DNA of 20,144 bases from Sphacelaria rigidula (Eukaryota > Phaeophyceae > Sphacelariales). Location of the stretch: assembly GCA_964200075.2 (NCBI GenBank), contig CAXNAA020000565.1, forward strand, positions 1 to 20,144. The letters run 5' to 3'. The notes below the pieces were generated by a model, which saw only the letters and a list, made by a program, of their open reading frames with translations, did not search any database and had not been told where the DNA came from. Position numbers and translations under genes: made by a program. Of the stretch, positions 8,941 through 18,317 are shown one piece after another (the first letter of the stretch is position 1; each line of letters opens with the position of its first letter).

Positions 8941-9849
8941 TGCGGGTCTTGTTTCTTGAAATGTATCTTGATGGGTTTCTGCCAGTTTTGTGGCACCACT
9001 TCCTGACGCCACACAGTGAGCACAATGTTGTCGAGGCACTTCAGGATGGCAGAGTCTTCGGTGCGGGCGAGCTTCAACAGATCTCCACAGATGTCGTCCG
9101 TCCCACGGCCTTGCCGTTCGCTGGCTTGCCCACCGCTTTCTTCACTTCTGCCATCGAGGGCCCCGCCGCGAGCGGTGCGTGCTCCGGTATCTGTTGGATG
9201 AGATCGTAAGCGAGTTTGCGTTGAGCAGTATTTTGAAGCAGTCCTTCCACCGTTGCAGGATAGCTTGCCTGTCCCTAACAGCTCGCCAGTAGCGCTCCTG
9301 GTGCACGTTGAGTAGGTCTGCCTCTTCCCTTCCAGTTCCCAGGACTCGATATGCTGGTGCAGTTCATCTGAATCCCTCTTGCAAACAAACTTCGCGTTCC
9401 GGACTGTGTACTCGTGAACGAAGTTCTGCAGTTCAGCATCCTTGGCCCGCTTGAACGCTTTGTCCGCCACCTTCAGCGCCTTGTTCGGGACAACGTTACT
9501 CGGGTTTGCTCGCTGATTCTTCCATACACTTTCCCTGAGATACCACACCTGGTAGAGGTCATCCTGAGCTTGAGTTGACTCACATAAACCTCTAGATTGA
9601 ATTTTCTTGGGGCATGGAGGGAGTGTATCCGCGACCGGCTGTCCCAGGTGTTGGAAAGATATACGCCATGTTGTTGACGTCCATTACTGCAGGGGAACTG
9701 GTGACAGTCGGGAGCTTATCGACAAAAGCCTGTGAAACAGTAGCTCTCCAGCGTCGGTCGGATGCGAGGGCGTTGCGGTCGAAACGCATTCCCCTGTGCC
9801 CGTCTCTCGGTCTCGGTTTCGGTTAGCGTTTGGGCGCGTTTCGTCCGAG

Positions 9850-10063
9850 GAGACGGATAGTGGTCCGGCTTCATCTCGGGATGCACAGTGACATTTTGGA
9901 TAAGTCTGCGGTCTTGCTGACGAATTGGGATGTAGTCAAGGCGCCAGCGGTGTTCGACCCAGGGCCCCGCGTACGTGTCAGCGGTCGAGCTTTCGCCGCG
10001 CATTGGTGTGCGAAAAAACGTGTTAACGAAGTCCACTTTTTGTTCCGCAGCGCATTTCAGTAG
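9850..10063 (-). pseudogene. C-terminal endonuclease (APE/EEP) fragment of the LINE
   Basis: The minus-strand frame reads AEQKVDFVNTFFRTPMRGES and then WRLDYIPIRQQDRRLIQNV. It matches the end of LINE endonucleases: the N-T-F-F-R segment, then a W/R-x-D-Y-I/L-x-V/I-R block. The motif containing the catalytic SDH triad is not clearly present after it (MKPDHYP instead). The catalytic N-terminal half is missing, because a stop lies just upstream of 10063. Confidence 0.7.
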
Positions 10064-10101
10064 GTGTTAACCGTCATCATTCCGAGTAAGTACCATCATC
10101 A

Positions 10102-10195
10102 ATACCTGAGTATAAAGTATCACTCAGGTATGACCTCAATACTCGACTCAAATTTTGGGTACTGAGAGTATTGATTTTCGACATACCGAGTATTG
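10102..10195. repeat. Cluster of palindromes beside the truncated LINE end
   Basis: atacctgagt (10102-10111) and actcaggtat (10122-10131) form a perfect 10-bp stem with a 10-base loop. tcaatactc (10136-10144) and gagtattga (10166-10174) form a second perfect 9-bp stem. gagtattg recurs at 10188-10195. All share the gagta/tactc theme, so this looks like repeated copies of one short motif in both orientations. Confidence 0.65.
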
Positions 10196-10199
10196 GGCA

Positions 10200-11527
10200 T
10201 ACCCTACCCGACCACGTTAGATTACGGTACCACGCTCAGAGGGCGATACTGAGCAATTTGTGGGGAAACTTCATGAATCATTCCACAAATTAGGACTATC
10301 GAAATGGCTACCCCACCCTTCTTTGAGCCTGTCATTACACCTAAACATCTCCTGGAAGCACGCATGGCTGATGTAAAAAATATGCGCCCACGATGGGGGC
10401 ACTTGCACGCCTCCCATCAACAGCATTGGTGGCACTGAACGGTCAGTCCGTGGATATGGTCCGGAACGGGTGTGAGGAGACGAAAACCGATACTGGCGGA
10501 ATTTAGAGTTCTCATCCAAGCAGATGCGTCTCTGTTTTTCTGAAGTATCTATGTCCTCTTTGAAAGCGAGGAGTAAAGATCAAAGGACGTGAGACAAGAA
10601 TCGACACAGCGCGGGTGTTGACATGCAATCCGTGATAACATAATGTCCGGCGTGCACCGGCAAAAGGGACTTGTTCCCGAGGGGAGGGAGGAAGGGGGAG
10701 GGGGGGGAACCCGTTTGGATGGTGCCCACGCTCGATCTTGTCCAACGCCTGTGATACCGCTCCTACCGTTTTACCCGGCATTCTTTGCTGCATCATCCAG
10801 GCTCGAGCAAAATATGGAGGACAATGATGATGAGCGGACAGGACCGATGACATACTCAGCCAACCCCAATCTGAACTCACGCCAAACCTTGCGTCGGTCG
10901 TGGAGAGGTCACGGACATCCATGCATGAGACCTTGTGGCGCTGTTGAATCTTCCCGCCTAGGAAATCGAGGTTGAACTCTCATCGCCGCGGGGGGATGCT
11001 ACCCCGCTGTATTCTGGGATGTATCGTACACCCTCGCAAGAATAGCTGCTACGTCCATATGTCGTGTATCACTATCGGACAACCCTCCCGAGGTGTTCCG
11101 CTCTGCGAACTAGTTCACGTTTTATCTTGTTTGTCATCATACATCATGTATGATACACGTGGTCATGCCCGGCCCCTTCGGCGTCGGCGTTATATGTTGC
11201 AGACCGATAAACTAGCACATGAAAAACGAGAGGGGAAAGCGTTCACTTTTTAGCTGCCCGTGTAATCTCCGTACCCAGTCCTCCTCCTTTTTTGTTGTTG
11301 TCCGAGAACACGCTCTCACGACAGAGCACATCACGATGCGGACATCGCGGATCATCACATTATTGGTATTATAGTACTGGTCCTGCTCATTTCCCACCCC
11401 GTGTACAATTAGTTCACCCTACATAGCTTTTTTTTTTTGCCGTGATCTCCCCTTCCCCACCTTCCAACCTTTTTTTGTGTTGTCCTCCGTCCGCGAGAGG
11501 TACGCTTCCCCCTGCACATTGCGTTTG
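10200..11527. other. No supported gene; anonymous sequence
   Basis: Open frames up to about 135 codons occur on both strands (for example minus 10512-10922, plus 10643-10975 and plus 10972-11253) without recognisable motifs or consistent splice context. A G-rich tract lies at about 10681-10709 and a 19-base palindrome at 11136. Confidence 0.4.
11136..11154. repeat. Perfect 19-base palindrome
   Basis: atcatacat (11136-11144) and atgtatgat (11146-11154) are exact reverse complements around a single central C. It could be a protein-binding site or a chance hairpin. There is no neighbouring gene to interpret it by. Confidence 0.6.
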
Positions 11528-12139
11528 ATGTATTATAGATATGTGTATTCATGTGTTTCTCGGAAGCCCGGCAGAATTGTTCGCGGATCGGATGACAGAA
11601 AAGCGAGTCCACCCATCAATCAGCCAATCAGCACTTCGGCCCCCTCCTTCTCCGATGATTGTTCAGGTTCAATGCTGCCACCACCGTACGAGGAGGCGGG
11701 CAGGCTGGGCGGGCGGCTAGCGGTGCGTCGAAGCAGACGCTTGCCATGTCCAACCCGAAGGCGAGTGCCTGGCACAAACAAGAGGGAAATATCACGCGGC
11801 ATGCAGACTCCAGCCAAATGTAGACAGAAATTTTGTCAACACAATGATCCTAACGCAACTCCTCGACGAGACATGCCGGCTGCGGCATGGGTATACAACA
11901 TACTTTTATCCCGGTGTGTGAATTTAGTTGTGTATTGTGTGTTGTCGTCCCATTTGTTTTGTGCACCAGTCTACACCTTTCAGTATATGTCGGCGCATCA
12001 GCCGGGGTCACACAGGAGGAAGGTCAACACAGGAGCTTCTTTTTTATTTGTTTTTAATACCCCCCTTCCTTCTGCAGTGCTTGCCTTTTTATTTTTTATT
12101 GCGAGAGGGGTCCAGCAGTCCCTTTCCGTCAACCGTTAA
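11528..12139 (+). CDS. Long anonymous ORF, possible single-exon gene
   Basis: The frame is open from 11477 (non-ATG) and its first ATG is at 11528. It ends at TAA 12137-12139, giving about 203 residues. A frame of this length would be uncommon by chance at this base composition. The N-terminal half is Arg/Pro/Ser-rich and low in complexity. The C-terminal third has two hydrophobic stretches, around NLVVYCVLSSHLFCAPVY and SAVLAFLFFIARGV, which could be membrane segments. I recognise no domain, and codon use does not clearly distinguish it from non-coding sequence. Confidence 0.2.
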   Translation: MYYRYVYSCVSRKPGRIVRGSDDRKASPPINQPISTSAPSFSDDCSGSMLPPPYEEAGRLGGRLAVRRSRRLPCPTRRRVPGTNKREISRGMQTPAKCRQKFCQHNDPNATPRRDMPAAAWVYNILLSRCVNLVVYCVLSSHLFCAPVYTFQYMSAHQPGSHRRKVNTGASFLFVFNTPLPSAVLAFLFFIARGVQQSLSVNR

Positions 12140-12206
12140 GTCGAATTTTGTGTACCCACGACATAGTCGCTCTCCACTGTTGAGCATGGTGTGAGAGAAG
12201 ATTCCA

Positions 12207-12216
12207 NNNNNNNNNN
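12207..12216. other. Assembly gap (10 N)
   Basis: Ten undetermined bases fall on the 3' end of the tRNA-like sequence. The true gap length is unknown. Confidence 0.99.
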
Positions 12217-12282
12217 CCGGGAATCGAACGCCCCTACTCAAACATCAGAAGGTTACGAGGTTACCAACTGAGCCACCGGGGC
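12209..12282 (-). tRNA. tRNA-like sequence, probably a tRNA pseudogene or SINE head
   Basis: On the minus strand the sequence starts GCCCCGG (acceptor arm, 12282-12276). It continues with TGGCTCAGTTGG, a perfect Pol III A-box, and later has CGTTCGATTCC, a B-box with one mismatch, at normal tRNA spacing. The 3' acceptor strand would fall in the N gap. The D stem does not close: GCTC is not followed by a GAGC partner. The anticodon stem and T stem pair poorly, so no anticodon can be assigned safely (TCT, CTG or AAC could each be argued). This is therefore more likely a decayed tRNA gene or the 5' head of a tRNA-derived SINE than a functional tRNA. Confidence 0.5.
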
Positions 12283-12697
12283 GACCGGCATTAGTTACGG
12301 TGTAACATATCTCTTGCCTTTCCCAAGGTCAACACTAGACAGCTTCGAACAAAAGAAAAACGAACGGGGCGCCGTAGGGATGCGATTTTCTTGAGCCCGA
12401 GTAGTAAACCTTGAAGAAAAACGAGGAAAATTAGGGGCGATATGCGGGGGGAGTCGGCACGATGTGGCTGACGTCATTGCGTGGAAAGGTATATGTAGAG
12501 TACAGAGCATGAAAAAGAAGGCAATGAGTAAATGTAAGGTCGGTTCTCACTAGGCCCCTTGCCCTAGTCGTTTGATCATTGACCACGCATCCCTTTTGAG
12601 ACAGAACAATATAGGGGGTGGGGGTATGTGTTTCAACGGAACACAAGGTTCGGGTGCGTCAGACGACCCCTTTACTCTCCGTGTTCCGCGGTGATCC

Positions 12698-12719
12698 GTA
12701 ACATGTAAAGTACAGTGTG
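12698..12719 (+). repeat. Short dispersed repeat, copy 2
   Basis: It matches 6818-6839 at 21 of 22 positions, same orientation. Confidence 0.55.
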
Positions 12720-12892
12720 TCTCACTGCGAATAAGCGCGTCCGAAGAACCGTTGCTGCTTTCAACCACGATTTGAGGTAAAATCACGTGAAAGAAATGAC
12801 GCGAAATACCCCCCCCCCTGCTCCGTCTCGAAAGGGGTGCGTGGTCAATGGTCACACCACCAAGGCACGCAACACATGAGTACGCGCCCCCG

Positions 12893-12911
12893 CCCCCCCC
12901 CCCCCCCCCCC
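12893..12911 (+). repeat. Homopolymer run of 19 C
   Basis: Nineteen consecutive C, preceded by a further interrupted C stretch. A slippage-prone tract, whose exact length in an assembly is unreliable. Confidence 0.95.
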
Positions 12912-13315
12912 TCACCTCTAACGTAGCATTACTCGGTGGTGGTCTAATACAAGCATGGCCAAATGGGCGAATTTGGAAAACAATGCGTTGTGACGTATTC
13001 TTGTTTTTGGTCATGGCTGCACGTATGATACGATACGAGACGCGCGAAAATAACGAACCGCGAGAACAACCTGAGTGAATCGGCATGTTATCCCTCCATT
13101 TTTGCACAAACCCCCCCCCTCCCTTTTAGGGTGCCACCGAACTTGATTTCCAACTCGTAAACAAGTGGGGTAGATTCAATACAGTCGACAAGAGGATACA
13201 ATAGTGACGTGTGGCACGTAGGCACTCGCTAAATGAACTGCTTCTGATATTTCTGAGCGATCCGAGGCCAAATGTTCAACATGGACATCGCGGCACCCCC
13301 GCCCTGCCCCCTGTG

Positions 13316-13333
13316 ATGGCATCACCTCACCAT
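13316..13333 (+). CDS. Cyclophilin proposed exon 1 (six codons)
   Basis: ATG GCA TCA CCT CAC CAT then GTCTGT. It encodes MASPHH in phase 0 with the next exon, and Pro at position 4 with V-F-F-D following is what cytosolic cyclophilins usually show. The intron this implies is only 38 nt, far shorter than the others in the gene, so this exon is the weak part of the model. Confidence 0.45.
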
Positions 13334-16300
13334 GTCTGTTTGCACTACTTGCCGCTGTTGTGCTGGCGCAGGTGTTTTTCGATATCGATGCCGGAGGCAA
13401 GGACTTGGGGCGCATCACCCTCGAGCTGAGGGCTGACGTCGTACCCAAGACCGCCGGTGCGCATTTCGTTGCGATACAAGAACTCTACTGTCGTGGGCCT
13501 CACTATTTACAAAACCAGCCGTCCTCTTGATACAGTATCTATTGATGAAGAGGGGGTTCCGCTCTGGTTCGCCGGGGGCAGTCACTTGGAAAAGTCGCGT
13601 CTAGTGGAGTGGGTGCACTGACATGAAGTGCACGAAGCACACTAGCTTTTTGATATAGGGCTAGGTGGTTTGATCACATGCTGTGTTTGTCTACACTGGA
13701 GTCTGGCATAATTGATGTCACAACCGGTGCACTTCCACGAAATGACATGCTCGACGTGAGATCACGCACTATCGTTTGCAACAGAAGTAGTCGTTCGATA
13801 GTTCGATAGTTGGAAGGCTACGTGATGGTGATCGATGCCGCACGTTTCATTTGGCCCCTTCCGCGGGCACGGCGCCTCTGAGATACGTACGTATTCAAAC
13901 TGAAACGTCAATATTGTGTGCGTCGCAAACATCGGCCTTGTATCGGGTCCACTACCTCATGTATACTTCGCGAGTGATACAGAACACGTTGAAGAGGGGA
14001 TTTCTCGCGGGCACGGTGTCTGCCTGTGCACAAATTATCTCTGTTTTCACGCTCCAAGTGGGGTTTGATTCGAGCGCACCGTCTGTATATCCTGTACCGC
14101 ACCTGCATCCATGTCACTGCGCAGAGAACTTCCGACAGTTGTGCACCGGCGAGAGCGGCATGAAGGGCTACAAGGGCTCCAAGTTTCACCGCATCATCCC
14201 CCAGTTCATGTGCCAGGGGGGCGACTTTACCCGCGGAGACGGAACGGGTACGACGGTTGGTTTCACGAACCTCATGTTATATCGCGTACTTTTTTTTCTG
14301 GTATTTTTGCGCCTCATGTCCTTGGTGCACTCAACAATCGTCGAGGAAGTCTTCGAGGTTGTGTTCTGTAAGGTACAGTGGCTGAAAAGTCGAGGGTTTT
14401 ACATAAGTAAGAGGCCCATCATCAAATATCCTCCTGACTTACAACCGAGTGTTCGGCAACAGGGCTAGCTCGATACCCTGCCGAAGCATTCCGGAATATT
14501 CGGTAGACATTCCGGCATGGCTCGGTACACAAAGGTCGGAGGGCGGTCAGGAGAAGTATGCCCACCAGAAATTCCTACTCCCGGATATACCCCATCGAAA
14601 TAGAGCAAAACCTCGGCAATTTCTTGCATTGTCGACGTCGTTTTCCGTCATTCTCCACGAGGGGAGAGCTTCCGGATCTAGAATTGGGGGGAGGGATCGT
14701 AGAGCGATCATCCTCCGGTTGACTGGAACAACGCAATACAGCGTTGCCATCACGCATCACGCCAGCATTGCTCCGTCGCAGTCAGAAACACAAACTGTCT
14801 CATACAGCCGAGTGTAATCCGCTATATCGTAACTGCTACGAGTACCGTGGATTCATCACGAGGTGCAACACCCAGCCACGCACACTTACTCACATGTCAC
14901 GGTAAGGATTTTGCCCGGCCTATTCAAGTATCATCACGGTTTGAGCCTAGGTTGTTACACTACAGCTCTATAACCTCGCAAGGGCACGGATATACTGAAA
15001 TAAGGAGGGTCGACATTACACCCTTGATAGCCCAATCACGATGCAATCGGCGTGTGTGCCGACCACGACAAGTGGCAGAAGCAGGACACAGCAGCAGGTG
15101 GCGTACGCTGACCCTCACGGCTGGGGTGCCAACTTATTTCCTCTGTCTCTGTTTTGTGTGTTGTGCATACTTACATCCAGGTGGAAACTCGATCTACGGA
15201 GAAAAGTTTGAGGATGAGAACTTCAAGCTGTCACACACCGGCGCGGGCATCCTGTCCATGGCTAACGCCGGTCCCAACACCAACGGATCTCAGGTTTGTA
15301 CCTTACGTGCTCTGTTACTGTACAGGGCGGCTTATGTCCCACTCGTACGTCATGCCCACGATGGCAACGGGAGAATATGGTCCCGGACGCAATCGCGGGC
15401 AACGCGGAGGATACAGTGCTCTGCATCTTCAAGCATGCCGTGTTCCTTTACCGTCAACCTTCCATTTGTGGAAATGTTGAAATAATACCACACGTCATTC
15501 GACCGCCAGCCTCGTCCGCGTTTTGCAGCGACCGTAATGAGCTGCTGTTGTGGTCATCTTCATGGTGATGTAGCGGTCCGCCTTCAAGCGGACGTTAGTC
15601 GTGACGGTAGGTTCATGGGGTGTCCCTTGCGACCAGACGGCGTGACTGTACAACATACTATTGATATTCCAACATTGCAGATCCCGGGTAGATCCTGAGC
15701 TACCTCATCTATTTTGTGTAGCGCAACCTGGGGAAAAAATGTACAGCGCATGACAAAAGACAAATAAGCTAGTATTTACCTCGCTATATGTTCTCAGAGG
15801 AAAACGTGTAAGTCAGGTAGGTCACTGGTGAGCTACAGTAGTGAGCGGTCTGATGATTATGGAGTGTTTTGGGGGTTTTCTCCGCGTACTGTTCTTCGAT
15901 ATAATTCGAAATTGCTAGTGTCGGTAGTTCTTGGTACAACAATAACAGATCATCCTCCAGACACAGTGCCCAAGTCAGTGCTGATCAATGTCATCGGGGG
16001 AGATGAGTAAAAACCCCATATATCAGGATGGTGTTACTGACCGTGAACCACAGCTTGTCGGCTCTGGTACAACGAGGATGTTGAATTTCAACAAAAAAAA
16101 ACTGTACATTTCTCAACAAATATGATCGGGACAGGCTTGTTCAATCGAAAATATAATCTGGGCTGAAATGTGGCATGATCCAGATGAGCAGTCAGCCCGT
16201 AAGTCACCCAGTATCGAGTACAGATGAAGGATAAATGTTGAATTGTGTAGCGGATACAGTGTCTTCGGATCCCTAATGTAATGAGCGGTGGCAGGCGACC

Positions 16301-18317
16301 AGAGCCCGAGGAAATCACGAAATGTCTCAAAATAAATGGTTGGACCGCCAACTACACTACCCTCAAATAGAGCTAGCTCGACCTACGGTGAGCTGATCTT
16401 TGCCGGGTGTGAAACATTGAGTCTTGTGGTACCGCATGTGATACTCATATCAGCTAACGAGGGGCGTTATTTTTCACACAAGGGAGCGTCTCCTCCGAAG
16501 ATTGTGAGAGTAGATCCTTCACCCAGGTCAGCCAATAATTAAATCTAAGGGTGACTACAGATAGCTCCCAAAATCTAGCATCGTATTTTTTTGCTTATCT
16601 TTCTTTGTTAGGGAAGAGTCGGAAGAATTCTATCTTGCAAAAAAGTCCCGTTGATGATCATGCAAAGTCCTCAAGTATCCGGGGAACGTGGGGTAGATTG
16701 ACTGCAAGTCTCAAAATGGAAGGCTATAATGATATGTCATACAAATTCGGGGTGACGGGGCAGGTCGTGAACCCTTTTGAAAAAGGATATGTGCTACAAT
16801 TAAAACAGCCCTATGGAACACGACTCGTATGATCCATGTGTCGCAGTAGTACACCTCGATGCCTGGAAGTATCTAAAATGTAAGGGTTCGTCACAGTCCT
16901 GAGATATCCGGCCATGATGACGGATGACTCCAAAATAAACTGTGGCGGCGGTTTTCACGATACGCCATTTGTTCTGCTGCCGCTACTTGTCTGCATGTTG
17001 ACTTTAGTGACATATCACCCGTCCTGTTGTCATTCGCTTTGGGCGTGTTGCAATGCTCCGGAAATCTGGCTTGCAGTTCTTTTTGTGCACCGTGGACTGC
17101 CCGTGGCTCGACGGCAAGCACGTGGTATTTGGCTCCGTGGTGGACGGCATGGATGTGGTGTCGAAAATGGAGGCACTCGGCTCGCCCTCGGGCAAGACCA
17201 CGACGGTAAGTCATATCCTGCCATGCTTTCGGTTCCTTACTTGCGAGCGAAGTCGTCGCCGTTGCCTCGTTGTGACGAGAGATGAGCATGATCATGTGTT
17301 CCCAAAACTTCTTCTATCGCTTCATTTTCTAATATATCTCTTTCCTGTTTAATTCTCCTTTTTTGTTCATCTCTCCATGATGAATTCACTAACGTATGTG
17401 TCGTGCCCCCTCCCTTTATCTTTTCATTTTCTGTAGCGAATATTCGAGTATTGTTCATCTTGGATGGGTCAATGTTGTGGATAATGATCACCGCTGAAAT
17501 ACATCCCTCTCCTTCAGGGATCAATACATGTGCTATGATCGATCTATTCATCTGTCTGGTTCATGTTGTGAAGTGTTACGTACAACTTGCGGCCAGACGT
17601 GCAATGGTCCCAGCGCAGAATGACTACTGGTGCAACGCATGATTCTTGAGCTCAATTTTTCAAGTGTTGCGTAAGGTATACAGGAAGTGGGGGATTTGTT
17701 ATGGACATCCTGAACCGTACCAGACTGTGTCCCCAACTATCCGGTATGCTTCGTAACGATATCGAACCCCGTTTCCAAGACTCCGGTTTGATTCGGAAGG
17801 GCACGCACCGACAATCGATCCCTTGAGCACTTTTGGACATACCTCATGAACATCAAAAACTTGATACGAATAACTTCAGCTGGTGTACCCTACGGATCAC
17901 GAGCGCAATTTTGTAGCTATTTGCCACCCTGCCCAGCCGTTTGCATGAAATGATTAGGATCATGCGCTATGATGATGTTTTGCGGGTGTGCACGGTGTGC
18001 ACGAGTTGAACCCGCTGTTTGCACTGTGTTTGGATGATGCACCTGAGGACAGCTGCAACTTACTGCAGCATCAGGTAACTAGCTGAAACCGTGACACTTT
18101 CAATTTTTCATTTCGCATGCACGCTCGTCAAGTCATCAATCGGTCGGTACCACCCCGGCGTCGAAATCAAGATCATCTTCCACTTGCAATGTAAACACGA
18201 ATTCGCACGCCCATCAAAGTCTCATCTTCAATCCACACTCCTTCGCCGTCTGTCGTCACTTCGTGTGCCCTACTGTACCGGCAGAGCGTTGTCATCAGGG
18301 ACTGCGGCGAGCTCTAG
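13316..18317 (+). CDS. Cyclophilin (peptidyl-prolyl cis-trans isomerase), intron-containing
   Basis: Cyclophilins isomerise peptide bonds before proline and assist folding. The five conserved exons at 13372-13456, 14125-14247, 15181-15293, 17077-17205 and 18285-18317 total 483 bases. They join in phase as 160 residues plus TAG, with every intron GT...AG and every acceptor CAG. Core residues expected for catalysis and cyclosporin binding are present: R51 in FHRIIP, F56, M57, Q59 in [10 protein letters not shown]98, F109, W117 and L118 in WLDGKH, and H122. The protein closely resembles the single-domain CypA type and ends VVIRDCGEL, with no extra C-terminal domain. The start is chosen at ATG 13316 (good context: G at -3 and +4), giving MASPHH before VFFDIDAGG through a 38-nt intron (13334-13371). 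This yields 166 residues, about the usual length. An alternative hydrophobic leader and an alternative last exon are treated under findings. Confidence 0.9.
13372..13456 (+). CDS. Cyclophilin exon 2
   Basis: It encodes [20 protein letters not shown] and then ADVVPKTA plus the first base of the next codon (phase 1). It is preceded by ggcgcag and followed by donor GTGCGC. It covers the first beta strands of the fold. Confidence 0.9.
14125..14247 (+). CDS. Cyclophilin exon 3
   Basis: It follows acceptor tgcgcag and encodes [12 protein letters not shown] through [19 protein letters not shown] to GDGTG, then donor GTACGA in phase 1. It carries the catalytic Arg (HRIIP) and the QGGDFTR signature. 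The preceding intron (13457-14124, 668 bases) holds nothing recognisable. Confidence 0.95.
15181..15293 (+). CDS. Cyclophilin exon 4
   Basis: It follows acceptor catccag and encodes [17 protein letters not shown] through [13 protein letters not shown], then donor GTTTGT in phase 0. The [13 protein letters not shown] block is the PROSITE-type family core. The preceding intron is 14248-15180 (933 bases). Confidence 0.95.
15294..17076 (+). other. Large cyclophilin intron (1783 bases)
   Basis: It begins GTTTGT and ends cttgcag. It contains three anonymous plus-strand frames of 60-93 codons (15828-16010, 16336-16542, 16551-16832) with no recognisable domain. I see no nested gene or transposon that I can support. 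Confidence 0.7.
17077..17205 (+). CDS. Cyclophilin exon 5
   Basis: It follows acceptor gcttgcag and encodes [19 protein letters not shown] through [17 protein letters not shown], then a consensus donor GTAAGT, phase 0. It carries the Trp and His of the [10 protein letters not shown] block, which line the active site and the cyclosporin site. Confidence 0.95.
18285..18317 (+). CDS. Cyclophilin last exon
   Basis: It follows acceptor taccggcag and encodes [10 protein letters not shown] and TAG (18315-18317). The VVI-x-D-C-G-x-L ending is typical of the family and in the right phase. The preceding intron is 17206-18284 (1079 bases). Confidence 0.88.
   Translation, partial: SVVIRDCGEL

Larger units (their letters stand above)
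7550..10063 (-). mobile_element. Dead, 5'-truncated LINE-type (non-LTR) retrotransposon ORF2
   Basis: Read on the minus strand, this is one ORF2 polyprotein gene broken into several frames. It has the C-terminal part of an APE-type endonuclease (about 10063-9850), a linker, a reverse transcriptase (about 8940-8090) and the C-terminal region found after RT in such elements (about 8060-7550, including RLLKTEAIEVMLYGC). In a live element these would nick target DNA and copy the RNA onto it. The endonuclease starts midway, which is the usual 5' truncation of LINE insertions. Damage is extensive: a TAG at 8727-8729 just before the first catalytic Asp, a frameshift near 8605, three in-frame stops between about 8092 and 8045, a shift near 7980, and frame changes in the linker. 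The exact 3' end, any A-tail and target duplications could not be fixed. It cannot encode an intact protein. Confidence 0.85.
12284..13315. other. No supported gene; upstream flank of the cyclophilin gene
   Basis: A 185-codon minus-strand frame (12550-13107) spans the C tracts, which encode polyglycine in it. It has no domain and probably reflects low-complexity sequence. C runs occur near 12810, 12893 and 13111. The promoter of the following gene presumably lies here, but no core element is clear. Confidence 0.4.

Noticed and set aside
12550-13107. 185-codon minus-strand ORF with a polyglycine run
   Set aside because: The polyglycine comes from the homopolymer C tract, whose length is unreliable. 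No domain or sensible start supports it.
13851-14468. 205-codon plus-strand frame as a separate gene
   Set aside because: It overlaps cyclophilin exon 3 and its flanking introns, and nothing outside the exon is recognisable. The exon is read by a different frame or by only part of this one.
14847-15485. 212-codon plus-strand frame as a separate gene
   Set aside because: Its only conserved part is cyclophilin exon 4. The rest is intron read through in the same frame.
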